Origin: an uncultured Clostridia bacterium
GTDB taxonomy: Bacteria; Bacillota; Clostridia; UMGS1883
Direction: 5' to 3'
DNA: 57,904 nt
Assembly: GCA_947630975.1 (NCBI GenBank)
Contig: CANRJP010000005.1
Coordinates: 1-57,904 of the forward strand
Below the pieces are notes generated by a model. It saw only the letters and a list, made by a program, of their open reading frames with translations. It searched no databases and was not told where the DNA came from. Shown here piece after piece: positions 8,152-16,258 of the stretch (positions are counted from its first letter, which is position 1; every line of letters starts with the position of its first letter). The translations under genes were made by a program, and so were the position numbers.

Positions 8152-9360
8152 CTAATTGAAGTAGGATCTATATTCAATACGGTACCTGCTCTTGGGGAAA
8201 AGCTCCCTGTGCAGGGCCACAAAGTAGTCGTCCGTCATGCTGGCGATAAAGTCCGCAACTATCTGGTTGGGCTCCTCGCTTCGATAGTCAAAATTCTGAT
8301 AATACTTTGCATTTTCTTCTATCTGCCGGATATGGTGACGGTACACCACGGTATTTTCGTCCCCGCCGCGCACATCGGCCAGCAGCCGCGCGTAAAGCTC
8401 GCCGAACATGGGGCGTATGCTGCCCTCGTACATTTCGTTCACGTTTTTATTGTTGTAAATTACCTCGTAGTTTTCGCGTTTGGCGGTGCGCAGATCCTCA
8501 TAGGCTTCGGCTCCGAGGCGTATATAGTCTTTGCCGTAGCTGTTTTCAACTATATCCACAATGAGGTTGTTTATCATCTGGGCGTTCTGAGTTCCTATAA
8601 GGCGGGCGGAAAAAGGCTGATCCTCCCCTATTATTTTGGCGGTAACGGCGTCCTGACGGTCCCGTCCCACATAGGCTATCATGTCGCTGACCCTCACCAC
8701 GCAGCCCTCGAGGGTGGAGGGTACCAGCGTCTTGATTTTTTTACCGCCCTTAACATAGCAGCTTTCCACATTAGCGTCATATTCCTCAAAGCCGTTCAGG
8801 GGACGGGGACGGTACTCCTTCAGCTCAAACTCCCCGTTGTGGCAGAGAATACCGTCGAGGGTCTGAAGGCTCACGTTCCGGCGGTAGAGCACGTCCAGCA
8901 CACGGGTGCTGTGGACGTTGTGATTGAAATATCGGCCCGTGCCCTGCTCAAACAGTTCGTTGAGGTATCGCTCACCGGCGTGGCCGAAGGGGGTGTGCCC
9001 CAAGTCATGTCCAAGGGCCATAGCCTCGATCAAGTCAAGGTTAAGGCCCAGCAATCGGCCTATATTCCGGGCAATTCTGGAAACAAGCTGAACATGGAGG
9101 CCCCGGCGGGTGATGTCGTCGTTCAAATAAAAGGAAAAGACCTGAGTTTTATCGTTATATCGGTTATAAATCGGAAGGTGGAGTATTTTTTCAATATCGC
9201 GGATAAAGGCCGGTCTGAGCAGGCTGTTTTTGTCACGGCTCATATCCCGGCGCAGGGCGTCCCCGTCCCGGAAGCTCCAAGGATTGACCTTCCCCGCCGC
9301 CCGATCCTCAAGTATGCGCTGTTCGGTTTCATGGGAAAGCTGTTTATAACGGTATTCCAT
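8152..9360 (-). CDS. dgt: dGTPase-like HD-domain triphosphohydrolase
   Basis: Enzymes of this family cleave dGTP or other dNTPs to the nucleoside and triphosphate, limiting the dNTP pool. The 402-residue protein has the N-terminal RPAFIRDIEKILHLPIYNR and TQVFSF segments and the metal-binding HD signature GHDLGHTPFGHAGE near residues 117-130, followed by HNVHSTRVLD. A C-terminal DDYFVALHRELFP is typical of the clostridial forms. The ATG at 9360 has an AGGTGGG site. It precedes the ABC exporter on the same strand; a hairpin at 9405-9432 separates it from fba. Confidence 0.9.
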   Translation of the reverse strand: MEYRYKQLSHETEQRILEDRAAGKVNPWSFRDGDALRRDMSRDKNSLLRPAFIRDIEKILHLPIYNRYNDKTQVFSFYLNDDITRRGLHVQLVSRIARNIGRLLGLNLDLIEAMALGHDLGHTPFGHAGERYLNELFEQGTGRYFNHNVHSTRVLDVLYRRNVSLQTLDGILCHNGEFELKEYRPRPLNGFEEYDANVESCYVKGGKKIKTLVPSTLEGCVVRVSDMIAYVGRDRQDAVTAKIIGEDQPFSARLIGTQNAQMINNLIVDIVENSYGKDYIRLGAEAYEDLRTAKRENYEVIYNNKNVNEMYEGSIRPMFGELYARLLADVRGGDENTVVYRHHIRQIEENAKYYQNFDYRSEEPNQIVADFIASMTDDYFVALHRELFPKSRYRIEYRSYFN

Positions 9361-9404
9361 AGCACACCCACCTTACGGATAAAATCAAAAAATATATCAC
9401 TTGC

Positions 9405-9432
9405 AAGAGGGGACATTCCTGCCCCCTCTTGT
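9405..9432 (-). terminator. Terminator-like hairpin between fba and dgt
   Basis: An inverted repeat with arms CAAGAGGGG and CCCCTCTTG, paired over 10 or more bases, lies after fba. On the minus strand it is followed at a distance by an ATATTTTTTG tract. Partial read-through into dgt is likely, because I see no clear separate dgt promoter. Confidence 0.55.
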
Positions 9433-9453
9433 ATCAACGTTTGAATAATAGGT

Positions 9454-10317
9454 TTACGCCTTACCCACGCTGCCGAAGAGCTCCATCTTCTCCTTGACGG
9501 TGGTCTTGATGGCCTCAGCGCCGGGAGCCAGCAGCTTTCTGGGATCGAAGCCCTTACCCTGCTGATCCTTGCCGGCCTCAATATATTCGCGGGTGGCGGC
9601 GGCAAAGGCAAGCTGGCACTCGGTATTTACGTTTATCTTGGCTACGCCCAGGTCGATGGCCTTCTTTATCATATCCTCGGGAATACCGGTGCCGCCGTGG
9701 AGAACCAGGGGCATATTGCCGGTCTTGGCCTTGATGGCCTCAAGAGCGTCAAAGCGGAGTCCGGGCCAGTTGGCGGGATATTTGCCGTGGATATTGCCGA
9801 TGCCGGCCGCCAGCATGGTAACGCCCAAATCGGCTATCTTCTTGCACTCGTCGGGATCGGCCACCTCGCCGCCGCCGATAACGCCGTCCTCTTCGCCGCC
9901 GATGCTGCCGACCTCGGCCTCAAGGGAAAGACCCTTCTGGGCGCAGATCTTGACAAGCTCGGTGGTCTTGGCGACATTCTCGTCAATGGGATAGTGAGAG
10001 CCGTCGAACATAACGGAGGAGAAACCGGCCTCGATGCACTTAAGAGCGCCCTCGTAGCTGCCGTGGTCAAGGTGAAGCGCCACGGGAACGGTTATCTTCA
10101 GCTCTTCAAGCATACCGTTGACCATGCCCACAACGGTCTTATAGCCGGTCATGTACTTGCCGGCGCCCTCGCTCACGCCCAAAATAACGGGCGACTTAAG
10201 TTCCTCGGCGGTGAGCAGGATAGACTTTGTCCATTCAAGATTGTTGATATTGAACTGACCCACGGCGTAATGGCCGTCACGGGCCTTTTCAAGCATTTCT
10301 TTCGCGGAAACCAACAT
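9454..10317 (-). CDS. fba: Class II fructose-bisphosphate aldolase
   Basis: This enzyme splits fructose-1,6-bisphosphate into dihydroxyacetone phosphate and glyceraldehyde-3-phosphate with a catalytic zinc, the central step of glycolysis. The 287-residue length is usual for the Gram-positive class IIB form. Zinc and active-site residues are visible in HLDHGSYEGALKCIEAG (about 82-98), FDGSHYP, EAEVGSIGGEEDG and the phosphate loop VLHGGTGIP. The start follows AGGAGGT, and a promoter lies at 10351-10379. It stands as its own transcription unit, divergent from spoIIP. Confidence 0.97.
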   Translation of the reverse strand: MLVSAKEMLEKARDGHYAVGQFNINNLEWTKSILLTAEELKSPVILGVSEGAGKYMTGYKTVVGMVNGMLEELKITVPVALHLDHGSYEGALKCIEAGFSSVMFDGSHYPIDENVAKTTELVKICAQKGLSLEAEVGSIGGEEDGVIGGGEVADPDECKKIADLGVTMLAAGIGNIHGKYPANWPGLRFDALEAIKAKTGNMPLVLHGGTGIPEDMIKKAIDLGVAKINVNTECQLAFAAATREYIEAGKDQQGKGFDPRKLLAPGAEAIKTTVKEKMELFGSVGKA

Positions 10318-10350
10318 TTAGTGTAACCTCCTGTTTTTTAATTTTAAGGA

Positions 10351-10379
10351 ATTATATCATATTATTTAAAAAAAATCAA
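10351..10379 (-). promoter_or_regulatory. Promoter of fba
   Basis: On the minus strand TTGATT (10374-10379) and a perfect TATAAT (10351-10356) are separated by 17 bases in a very AT-rich stretch. Confidence 0.7.
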
Positions 10380-10438
10380 TATATATATTTCACAAAGAGG
10401 AATTATCTTCAAAAAATTTTTTTGAAAAGGTCAGAATT

Positions 10439-11410
10439 ATGAATAAAAAAACCGGCAAACATTTATTTTTCAAAACGGTGGCCGCCGTCTGCTGCCTCGC
10501 GGCGGCCCGTGCCTCGGTGACCGGAGCCGTGCCGGTGCCGGAGGGCGTCATGAAGGGCATGCTCTACATGACGGTGAACGTCGGCGAGGTCTCGGCGAAG
10601 GCCGACCCGACGCCGCCGGCGGTTGACATTCCGGACAATTCCCCTCCGGCCGCCGAGACCGCTCCCATGGCGCAGAAGGTGGCCGCCGCAGTCAGTACCG
10701 AACCGGAGCTGCTGATCTCCAACCTCGCCAAGGCCGAGGTAAATATCGACGAGCTGCTGTCCCTGCCGCCGGAGACCGCCGGGGCGGAGGTGCTTATCCT
10801 GCACACCCACGGCTGCGAGTCCTACACTCCGTCCGAGAATTATGACTACGAGCCGTCAAGCGACGTGCGCACCACGGACAAAAGCTTCAACGTGGTGCGG
10901 ATAGGCGACGAGATACAAAAGGAGCTTGAGGCGGCGGGAGTTACCGTCATACACGACACCACCCTGTGCGACGAGCCGGACTTCAACAAGAGCTACAGCA
11001 AATCTCTGGCGGTGGCGAAGAAGCACATGGCCGAAAATCCGAAAATAAAGGTCATTCTCGACGTCCACAGGGACAGCATCGAGGACAGCGACGGCGGACG
11101 GGTAAAAACCCAAGGGCCGGACGGAGCCTCGCAGCTCATGTTTGTGGTGGGCACGGACACCGGAGGAGCCGAGCACCCCCTCTGGCGGCAAAATCTGGCC
11201 TTTGCCCTCAACCTCCAGCGGCGTATCGAGGCCGCCCACCCCGGCCTTATGCGGCCGGTAAATCTCCGTTCCAGCCGCTTCAACCAGCAGCTTTCCACCG
11301 GCAGTCTGATTTTGGAGGTGGGCAGCGACGGCAACACCCTTGACGAGGCCCTCGCCGCGGCGAGAATTTTCGGCCGGGAGCTGGGAGGATATCTTTCCGG
11401 TCAAAAGTGA
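10439..11410 (+). CDS. spoIIP: Stage II sporulation protein P (peptidoglycan amidase/endopeptidase)
   Basis: SpoIIP cuts septal peptidoglycan during forespore engulfment together with SpoIID and SpoIIM. The 323-residue protein starts with a membrane anchor (about residues 9-26), followed by a Pro/Ala-rich linker and a catalytic domain from about residue 115. That domain has VLILHTHGCESYTP, IRIGDE-type and VILDVHRDSI motifs and ends LILEVGSDGNTLDEA; the histidines and glutamate fit the zinc-amidase fold of the family. It is shorter than the Bacillus protein (about 400 residues) mainly in the linker. No vegetative promoter is seen upstream, as expected for a mother-cell sigma-factor gene. Confidence 0.93.
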   Translation: MNKKTGKHLFFKTVAAVCCLAAARASVTGAVPVPEGVMKGMLYMTVNVGEVSAKADPTPPAVDIPDNSPPAAETAPMAQKVAAAVSTEPELLISNLAKAEVNIDELLSLPPETAGAEVLILHTHGCESYTPSENYDYEPSSDVRTTDKSFNVVRIGDEIQKELEAAGVTVIHDTTLCDEPDFNKSYSKSLAVAKKHMAENPKIKVILDVHRDSIEDSDGGRVKTQGPDGASQLMFVVGTDTGGAEHPLWRQNLAFALNLQRRIEAAHPGLMRPVNLRSSRFNQQLSTGSLILEVGSDGNTLDEALAAARIFGRELGGYLSGQK

Positions 11411-11439
11411 GGAATAATACTTTTTTGACTTCAAAACTA

Positions 11440-11468
11440 TTGAAAAAAGAATTTTTTTGTGGTATAAT
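11440..11468 (+). promoter_or_regulatory. Promoter of the DUF4364 gene
   Basis: TTGAAA (11440-11445) and a perfect TATAAT (11463-11468) are separated by 17 bases, about 30 bases before the start of the next gene's ribosome site. Confidence 0.7.
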
Positions 11469-11505
11469 TAATTTATATAATACACACCGATGAGGAGGCC
11501 GGGCC

Positions 11506-12042
11506 ATGGGGTACTTTTTCAGCAGGCTGACCGACGTAAAGCTGTTGGTTATAAAAACGATACAGTATTTCAGGGACGCGATACCCGAAAACATTCTCCT
11601 TGACGTAATACTCACCAACGAGTACGCCAACTATTTCGACGTGGAACAGGCCATCCACGAGCTCACCGAGAACCGCCTCATAGCCTACTACGAGGACAAG
11701 GGGGGCCGCCGCTTCAGCCTGACCCGCATGGGAGAGACCGCGCGGGAAAGCTTCGCCGACCGTCTGCCAAACTCAGTATGCGAAAAGCTGTACCAGACCG
11801 TACGCATAAAAATCAGGGAATACGAGAACGACTTGGCGGTCACCGCCGAATACGAGCGGGGCGGCGACATGGAGTACACGGTAAAATTAAAGCTCGACGA
11901 GGGAAAGTACGAGATTTTTTCCCTTTCAATCCCCCTTTTCGATGAAAAGCTGGCCCAGAATATCTGCCGGGAGTTCAGGCGTTCGCCCCAGAACTACTAT
12001 AACGAGTTCCTGTCCATCATACTGAACGAGCCGAAAAGCTGA
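11506..12042 (+). CDS. DUF4364 family protein
   Basis: This 178-residue protein matches the clostridial DUF4364 family. The first 90 residues look like a winged-helix domain: an N-terminal helix, then VEQAIHELTENRLIAYYED, then a KGGRRFSLTRMGE wing. The second half is an alpha/beta domain ending SIILNEPK. A DNA-binding regulatory role is inferred from the winged-helix shape; no target is known to me. The start follows GAGGAGG. It has its own promoter and a strong hairpin terminator (12063-12097), so it is probably monocistronic. Confidence 0.8.
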   Translation: MGYFFSRLTDVKLLVIKTIQYFRDAIPENILLDVILTNEYANYFDVEQAIHELTENRLIAYYEDKGGRRFSLTRMGETARESFADRLPNSVCEKLYQTVRIKIREYENDLAVTAEYERGGDMEYTVKLKLDEGKYEIFSLSIPLFDEKLAQNICREFRRSPQNYYNEFLSIILNEPKS

Positions 12043-12062
12043 CAAACAGACTGATACAACAT

Positions 12063-12097
12063 AAAAAAGCAACCGCCCCCCGGCAGGTTGCTTTTTT
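12063..12097 (+). terminator. Rho-independent terminator after the DUF4364 gene
   Basis: A perfect 12-base stem (AAAAAAGCAACC paired with GGTTGCTTTTTT) has a C-rich loop and ends in a run of T. The A-tract on the other side could make it work in both directions. Confidence 0.9.
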
Positions 12098-12200
12098 ATG
12101 TAACGGTAAGAGCTTGACTTACCGAACATCGCATATATATAATACTACATTTTTTTCATGTTGTCAAGGGTTTTTTATTAAAAAAATTTGTAAAAATCTA

Positions 12201-12229
12201 TTGACAGGAAAGAATTAATGTGCTATACT
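12201..12229 (+). promoter_or_regulatory. Promoter of the GntR-ABC operon
   Basis: A perfect TTGACA (12201-12206) is followed after 17 bases by TATACT (12224-12229). The inverted repeat at 12232-12258 begins 3 bases after the -10 box and would cover the start point. Confidence 0.85.
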
Positions 12230-12231
12230 AC

Positions 12232-12258
12232 AACTGTATTAAACGTTCTAATACAGTT
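12232..12258 (+). promoter_or_regulatory. Probable operator of the GntR (YtrA-type) repressor
   Basis: A perfect inverted repeat with 10-base arms, AACTGTATTA and TAATACAGTT around a 7-base spacer, lies directly downstream of the -10 box. Its position over the transcription start and just before a GntR gene makes autorepression the simplest reading; the binding itself is inferred. Confidence 0.75.
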
Positions 12259-12287
12259 CACACATTAAAACGGAAGGAGGCAGTTGA

Positions 12288-12662
12288 ATGTTCAGTCTGA
12301 ATTACGGCGACCGCCGCCCCCTGTATCAGCAGATAATCGAAAAATACAAGGAGCTTGTGCTGACCGGCGCGCTGAAGGAGGGCGAGAAAATTCCCTCGGT
12401 GCGGGAGCTGGCGGCCACGCTGGCAATCAACCCCAACACCATACAGCGGGCCTACCGGGAATTGGAAAATCAGGGCTATATCCTGTCGGTTCCGGCAAAG
12501 GGGAGCTTTGTGGCTCCGGTCAAGGCGGCCGACCTGCCGAGGCTGGAGGAGCTGAGACGCAAGCTGCGTGAGCTGGTGCGGGAGCTCAGATACACGGGCG
12601 AAACAAAGGAGAACATTCTCGGCGAAATTGAAGCGATTTACAGTGAGGAGGTAACAAAATGA
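12288..12662 (+). CDS. GntR-family transcriptional regulator, YtrA type
   Basis: This 124-residue repressor has the short YtrA layout: a winged helix at about residues 8-75 and a short C-terminal dimerisation helix instead of a large ligand domain. DNA-binding features are RRPLYQQIIEKYKELV, GEKIPSVRELAATLAINPNT and AYRELENQGYI. YtrA-type proteins usually control an adjacent ABC transporter and respond to cell-wall antibiotics or envelope stress. That fits here, because the ATPase gene overlaps its stop by 4 bases (ATGA). The inverted repeat at 12232-12258 is the likely binding site. The start follows GGAAGGAGG. Confidence 0.93.
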   Translation: MFSLNYGDRRPLYQQIIEKYKELVLTGALKEGEKIPSVRELAATLAINPNTIQRAYRELENQGYILSVPAKGSFVAPVKAADLPRLEELRRKLRELVRELRYTGETKENILGEIEAIYSEEVTK

Positions 12663-13558
12663 TTAAGGTCAGGAACGTGACGAAAAATTTTGACGGCTTT
12701 ACGGCGCTGGACGGGCTGACACTCAGCGTTGAGCCGGGCAGCGTCTACGGTCTTGTTGGCCCCAACGGCGCCGGTAAGACCACCATTATGAAAATTCTGG
12801 CCGGAATATACCGGGCGGACGGCGGTGAGATAACCATCGACGGCGAAAATCCCTGCGAAAATCCGAAGATAAAGAACGAGAGCCTTTACATCAGCGACGA
12901 CCCCTATTTCTTCAACAGCTATACCGTAAAGGACATGGCAAACCTCTACGCCGGAGTTTACACCGACTGGGACTGGACGCGGTTCGAGAAGATGAGAGAG
13001 GTGTTCGGCATCGACATCAGGCGCAGGCCGGTAAAGCTCTCCAAGGGCATGAAAAAGCAGGTGGCCTTTTGGCTTACACTCAGCGCACGGCCCAAGGTGC
13101 TGATACTCGACGAGCCTTTGGACGGCCTTGACCCGGTAATGCGCCGCAGCGTGTGGAGCCTGATAATGCAGGACGTGTCCGAGCGGGGCATGACGGTGCT
13201 GATAAGCTCTCACAACCTGCGGGAGCTGGAGGACGTGTGCGACCACGTGGGCATCATGTCCGCCGGAAAGATAATACTTGAAAAATCTCTGGACGACGTA
13301 AAGGGCAACATTCACAAGCTGCAAATAGCTTTTAAGGAGGGCTTCCCCGAGGAGCTGCGCTCCGCTCTGGACATCATGCACGACGAGACCTTCGGCAGCG
13401 TGAACATTCTCATCGTCCGTGGCGACCGGGAGGAGATCCTCCGCATGGCGGCGGCCTATTCCCCGCTGATATGCGAGATACTGCCCCTGACGCTGGAGGA
13501 GGTGTTCATCTACGAGATGGACACCGACGGCTACAACGTGAAAGACATTATGATATAA
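12659..13558 (+). CDS. ABC transporter ATP-binding protein (YtrB-like)
   Basis: This 299-residue ATPase powers the membrane protein encoded next. It has Walker A GPNGAGKTT from residue 34, the signature LSKGMKKQ near 128, Walker B VLILDEPLDGLD near 145-156 and an H-loop ISSHNL. The signature is LSKGM rather than LSGGQ, a common variant in this export family. About 80 residues of C-terminal extension follow the ATPase core. The start overlaps the GntR stop (ATGA), and the permease begins 12 bases downstream, so the three genes form one operon. Confidence 0.93.
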   Translation: MIKVRNVTKNFDGFTALDGLTLSVEPGSVYGLVGPNGAGKTTIMKILAGIYRADGGEITIDGENPCENPKIKNESLYISDDPYFFNSYTVKDMANLYAGVYTDWDWTRFEKMREVFGIDIRRRPVKLSKGMKKQVAFWLTLSARPKVLILDEPLDGLDPVMRRSVWSLIMQDVSERGMTVLISSHNLRELEDVCDHVGIMSAGKIILEKSLDDVKGNIHKLQIAFKEGFPEELRSALDIMHDETFGSVNILIVRGDREEILRMAAAYSPLICEILPLTLEEVFIYEMDTDGYNVKDIMI

Positions 13559-13570
13559 GGAGGGAGAGCA

Positions 13571-15256
13571 ATGTTCAAAACGGTTTTAAAATCAAATTTC
13601 AAGCGTTACTGGTGGGTTTTCGGGCTGAATATCGCCCTCATATTCGTCGGCCTCATGCTGCCGGTGATAACGGATAATTATTCCGGACACTACTATTTTT
13701 CCTACGGTCTGCCGGTGACCTTTGCCATAGCCTTCGGCGCGGTAAACGCTTGGAGCGTGTTCGGCTACATGAACTCCTCCCGGGCGGTCAACCTCTACCA
13801 CAGTCTGCCCTCCACCAAAACGGCCATTTTCGGGGCCAACGTGCTCTACGGGCTGACAAGTGAAATTTTGCCCATACTGTTCTCCCTGCTGCTTATCCCA
13901 TTGGTGAACGGTCACGGCTATGAGTACATCGACGACAGGCTGACCGTGGGTTATATCCTCTTCCCCGCCCTCAGCGTCGGACTGGCCATCTTTGCCGCGT
14001 CCTGCTTTACCGTGATGTTCAGCGGCAGCTCCGTGGCGGGCAAGGTGTTTACGCCCATTATCGTCTTTCTGCCCTTGCTGGGCGAGGAATTTATCGCCTA
14101 CATGAAGGATGAACGCCTCTTCGGCGGCTACTACGGCACACCTGTTATGTCCGAAAAGCTGTACGGTATGCCCTACGACGACAAGCTTACCGTTTCCTTC
14201 TGGATACAGCTGGCATCGGCGGCCATATTGCTTATTCTGGCCTACATCGCCTACCGCCGCCGTAAGATGGAGAACGCCGGCGAGGTTGTCACCGTCAAGT
14301 GGGCGAAGGTGCTGTTCGTTCAGGGAGCGGCTCTCTGCTTCGGCGAGTTCATAAGCTACGCTGTATGGAACCGCTTTACCTACCTCGGCACGATACTCAT
14401 CGGCCTTGTGGCTGCCGCGGCTGCCATGATGATACTGCAAAAGACCTACCGCATAAAAGGCTTTGTGAAGCAGGCCGTCGGCTTCCTCTGCATAGTCGGA
14501 GCCATAGCCCTCGTTTACGAGGGGGACATCACCGGCTTCGAGAAACGCATACCCGACCCCGCCGACGTGAAATCCGTGAGCTTTTCCACGGAATACGGCT
14601 ACGCCGACGGCCTGACCTCGTCGGATCCGGCGTTGATCGAAAAAATAATCACCGCTCACCGAGCTATCGTCAAGGACCGTCCCGAGGAGATTTTCAGCTG
14701 CAGAATATATCTTGAATACAAGCTGAAAAACGGCCGAACCCTTGTCCGCGTGTACCATTTGTCCGCGGACGACCGGGACAAATATGTCAAGGAGCTACTT
14801 GACAGCCGGGAATACCGGCAGAGCCTCTATGAGATGGATCACGAGTGGAAAACCGTCACTATAAGCGTCTTCCTTCCCGGCAATTACAAGGTAGACGGTG
14901 TGGATTACAACCTGACTCCCGCCGAGATAAAGGAGGTTCGCGAGGCTCTCGCCGCCGACCTTGAGACCGTCAGCTATGAGGATATCTACTATTACACATA
15001 CGACTCCGACAGGCAGGACATCAATCTGAGCATGGACGAACTCAGGGAAAAGAGCTTCGAGGGCGAAAGCTGGGTATACCGACCCATTCTGTCGGTAGGC
15101 CCCAATATGCCCCGTGCCTACGCCGTTCTGGAACGGATACAGGCGGAAGTCAGGGCGGAATACACCGAAACGGACGTCTCAACGGGTGTCTTCGAAACGA
15201 ATGTCTCCGAAGCGGAAGCCGCTTTGCCCCAAGCCGCGGTAGAACAAATACGGTAA
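13571..15256 (+). CDS. ABC transporter permease with large C-terminal soluble domain
   Basis: This 561-residue protein has about seven to eight hydrophobic segments in residues 15-320, including ALIFVGLMLPVI, YILFPALSVGLAIFAASCF and LVAAAAAMMIL. A soluble region of roughly 240 residues follows, with FEKRIPDPADVKSVSF and repeated tyrosine/aspartate-rich strands. The layout resembles permeases carrying the DUF6449-type tail that accompany YtrA regulators; I recall that domain rather than having searched it. Transport substrate is unknown; roles in peptide-antibiotic resistance or envelope stress are plausible. A terminator follows at 15271-15307. Confidence 0.85.
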   Translation: MFKTVLKSNFKRYWWVFGLNIALIFVGLMLPVITDNYSGHYYFSYGLPVTFAIAFGAVNAWSVFGYMNSSRAVNLYHSLPSTKTAIFGANVLYGLTSEILPILFSLLLIPLVNGHGYEYIDDRLTVGYILFPALSVGLAIFAASCFTVMFSGSSVAGKVFTPIIVFLPLLGEEFIAYMKDERLFGGYYGTPVMSEKLYGMPYDDKLTVSFWIQLASAAILLILAYIAYRRRKMENAGEVVTVKWAKVLFVQGAALCFGEFISYAVWNRFTYLGTILIGLVAAAAAMMILQKTYRIKGFVKQAVGFLCIVGAIALVYEGDITGFEKRIPDPADVKSVSFSTEYGYADGLTSSDPALIEKIITAHRAIVKDRPEEIFSCRIYLEYKLKNGRTLVRVYHLSADDRDKYVKELLDSREYRQSLYEMDHEWKTVTISVFLPGNYKVDGVDYNLTPAEIKEVREALAADLETVSYEDIYYYTYDSDRQDINLSMDELREKSFEGESWVYRPILSVGPNMPRAYAVLERIQAEVRAEYTETDVSTGVFETNVSEAEAALPQAAVEQIR

Positions 15257-15270
15257 ATACAGTATAAAAA

Positions 15271-15307
15271 ATATGGGGCCGCTCATCACGGGCGACCCCG
15301 TATTTTT
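15271..15307 (+). terminator. Terminator between the permease and the toxin gene
   Basis: A GC-rich hairpin, ATATGGGGCCGCTC paired with GGGCGACCCCGTAT (including G-T pairs), is followed by TATTTTT. It ends the GntR-ABC operon and borders the convergent yoeB stop codon. Confidence 0.75.
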
Positions 15308-15566
15308 AATCGTCGTAATGTCCGCGGCAGGAAAGGATAAATACTGTTCCCTTCTGTTCATAGTATACGACCCTGTTTTCATCATCGATTCGGCGGCTCC
15401 AAAATCCGCTGAGATTTTCCTTCAGCGGCTCAGGTTTTCCGATACCCTCATAAGTATTCCTTTGAATATCCTTTATAAGCGCATTGATTTTCTTTAAGGT
15501 TTTCTTGTCTTGGGACTGCCAATAAATATAATCCTCCCAAGCTCTGTCCTCCCACATCAGCCCCAT
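15306..15566 (-). CDS. yoeB: YoeB/Txe-type mRNA-interferase toxin
   Basis: The 86-residue product matches the YoeB branch of the RelE superfamily, ribosome-dependent endoribonucleases that cut mRNA at the A site. Family motifs are AWEDYIYWQSQDKK, KINALIKDIQRN, GIGKPEPLK and NLSGFWSRRIDDENRVVY, with the C-terminal SCRGHYDD carrying the catalytic histidine. The active-site residues appear intact. The ATG shares one base with the antitoxin stop (TGATG), so translation is coupled. An internal ATG three codons in would also fit the family length. Confidence 0.95.
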   Translation of the reverse strand: MGLMWEDRAWEDYIYWQSQDKKTLKKINALIKDIQRNTYEGIGKPEPLKENLSGFWSRRIDDENRVVYYEQKGTVFILSCRGHYDD

Positions 15567-15835
15567 CAGTCATCCACCTCTATCAGCTCGTGCTCCTCAA
15601 AATGTGCCCTGCCTTCCTTTATATCGCGCACAATATTCTGAAGGTGCCTCATATTGCTCTCCGAATAAAAGGGGTCGGCGTTAATCTCAAAGGGGATGCG
15701 CTTTTCACGGCTGACCTTGGTGGCGAAAACCGTAAAGGCCGTTGTCATTGTCATGCCCATTTCGGCGCAGACCTTTTCCATGCTTTTCTTAAGACTCTCG
15801 TCCATACGGAAATTTACGTTCACGGTGTTTGCCAT
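15566..15835 (-). CDS. RelB/DinJ-type antitoxin
   Basis: This 89-residue protein has a ribbon-helix-helix start, VNVNFRMDESLKKSMEKVC, then MGMTMTTAFTVFATKV, as in RelB/DinJ antitoxins that bind their own promoter. The acidic C-terminal tail should wrap the toxin. It is paired with a YoeB-type toxin rather than the YafQ or RelE partner more typical of DinJ/RelB; such mixed pairs are common. The gene has its own promoter at 15877-15905 and a GGAGG site before the ATG. Confidence 0.93.
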   Translation of the reverse strand: MANTVNVNFRMDESLKKSMEKVCAEMGMTMTTAFTVFATKVSREKRIPFEINADPFYSESNMRHLQNIVRDIKEGRAHFEEHELIEVDD

Positions 15836-15849
15836 GTTTATTCCTCCGA

Positions 15850-15905
15850 CATTTATTGTAATGTTTTTTCTTTTTTATTATACCACAGTGCAAGACGACT
15901 GTCAA
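15850..15905 (-). promoter_or_regulatory. Promoter and possible operator of the toxin-antitoxin operon
   Basis: On the minus strand a perfect TTGACA (15900-15905) and a perfect TATAAT (15877-15882) are separated by 17 bases. Downstream, an imperfect dyad ACATT-N6-AATGT (15850-15865) lies in the leader and could bind the antitoxin. The promoter is well supported; the operator is a guess from symmetry. Confidence 0.75.
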
Positions 15906-15940
15906 TATATTTCATTACAAAATATAAATTTTTCAAATAC

Positions 15941-15985
15941 AAAAACGGAGAGCGCAAACGACGGTAAAACCGTTTACGCTCTCCG
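15941..15985 (-). terminator. Terminator after the TSCPD gene
   Basis: A 15-base stem, CGGAGAGCGCAAACG paired with CGTTTACGCTCTCCG, is followed on the minus strand by TTTTTG. It ends the pentose cluster just before the promoter of the toxin-antitoxin operon. Confidence 0.9.
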
Positions 15986-15994
15986 CTGTTTTTG

Positions 15995-16249
15995 TTAAAG
16001 CGCCAGCGCCTCGGTCAAAGCGTTAGCCAACTGGTCGGGACAGGAGGTGCCCCGTCCGTTGCAGTCGATGCCCCGCAGGGTGTCGATTACATCCTCGGCC
16101 TTACGGCCCTGGGCCAGCTTCGCCACGCCCTGGGTGTTGCCGTTGCAGCCCCCCTGAAACGCGACGCTTTTGATGATATGGCTGTTCTCGTCGACGTCCA
16201 CAACTATATTACGGGAACAGGTCCCTTTCGTCTTATACGTATAAACCAT
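15995..16249 (-). CDS. TSCPD domain-containing protein
   Basis: This 84-residue protein consists of one TSCPD domain, named for the motif seen here as GRGTSCPDQLANAL near the C-terminus. Two further conserved cysteines are in GTCSRNI and GGCNGNTQGVAKL, suggesting metal or nucleotide-related binding. The domain also occurs at the end of B12-dependent ribonucleotide reductases and as small free-standing proteins of unknown function. It lies 9 bases after araD on the same strand, so it is cotranscribed with the pentose genes, although a functional link is not obvious. Confidence 0.9.
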   Translation of the reverse strand: MVYTYKTKGTCSRNIVVDVDENSHIIKSVAFQGGCNGNTQGVAKLAQGRKAEDVIDTLRGIDCNGRGTSCPDQLANALTEALAL

Positions 16250-16258
16250 GGCCGCGCC

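Noticed and set aside
10408-10428. Terminator before spoIIP
   Set aside because: The CTTCAAAAAA/TTTTTTGAA dyad is only an A/T-run palindrome with no GC stem, so it is unlikely to terminate transcription.
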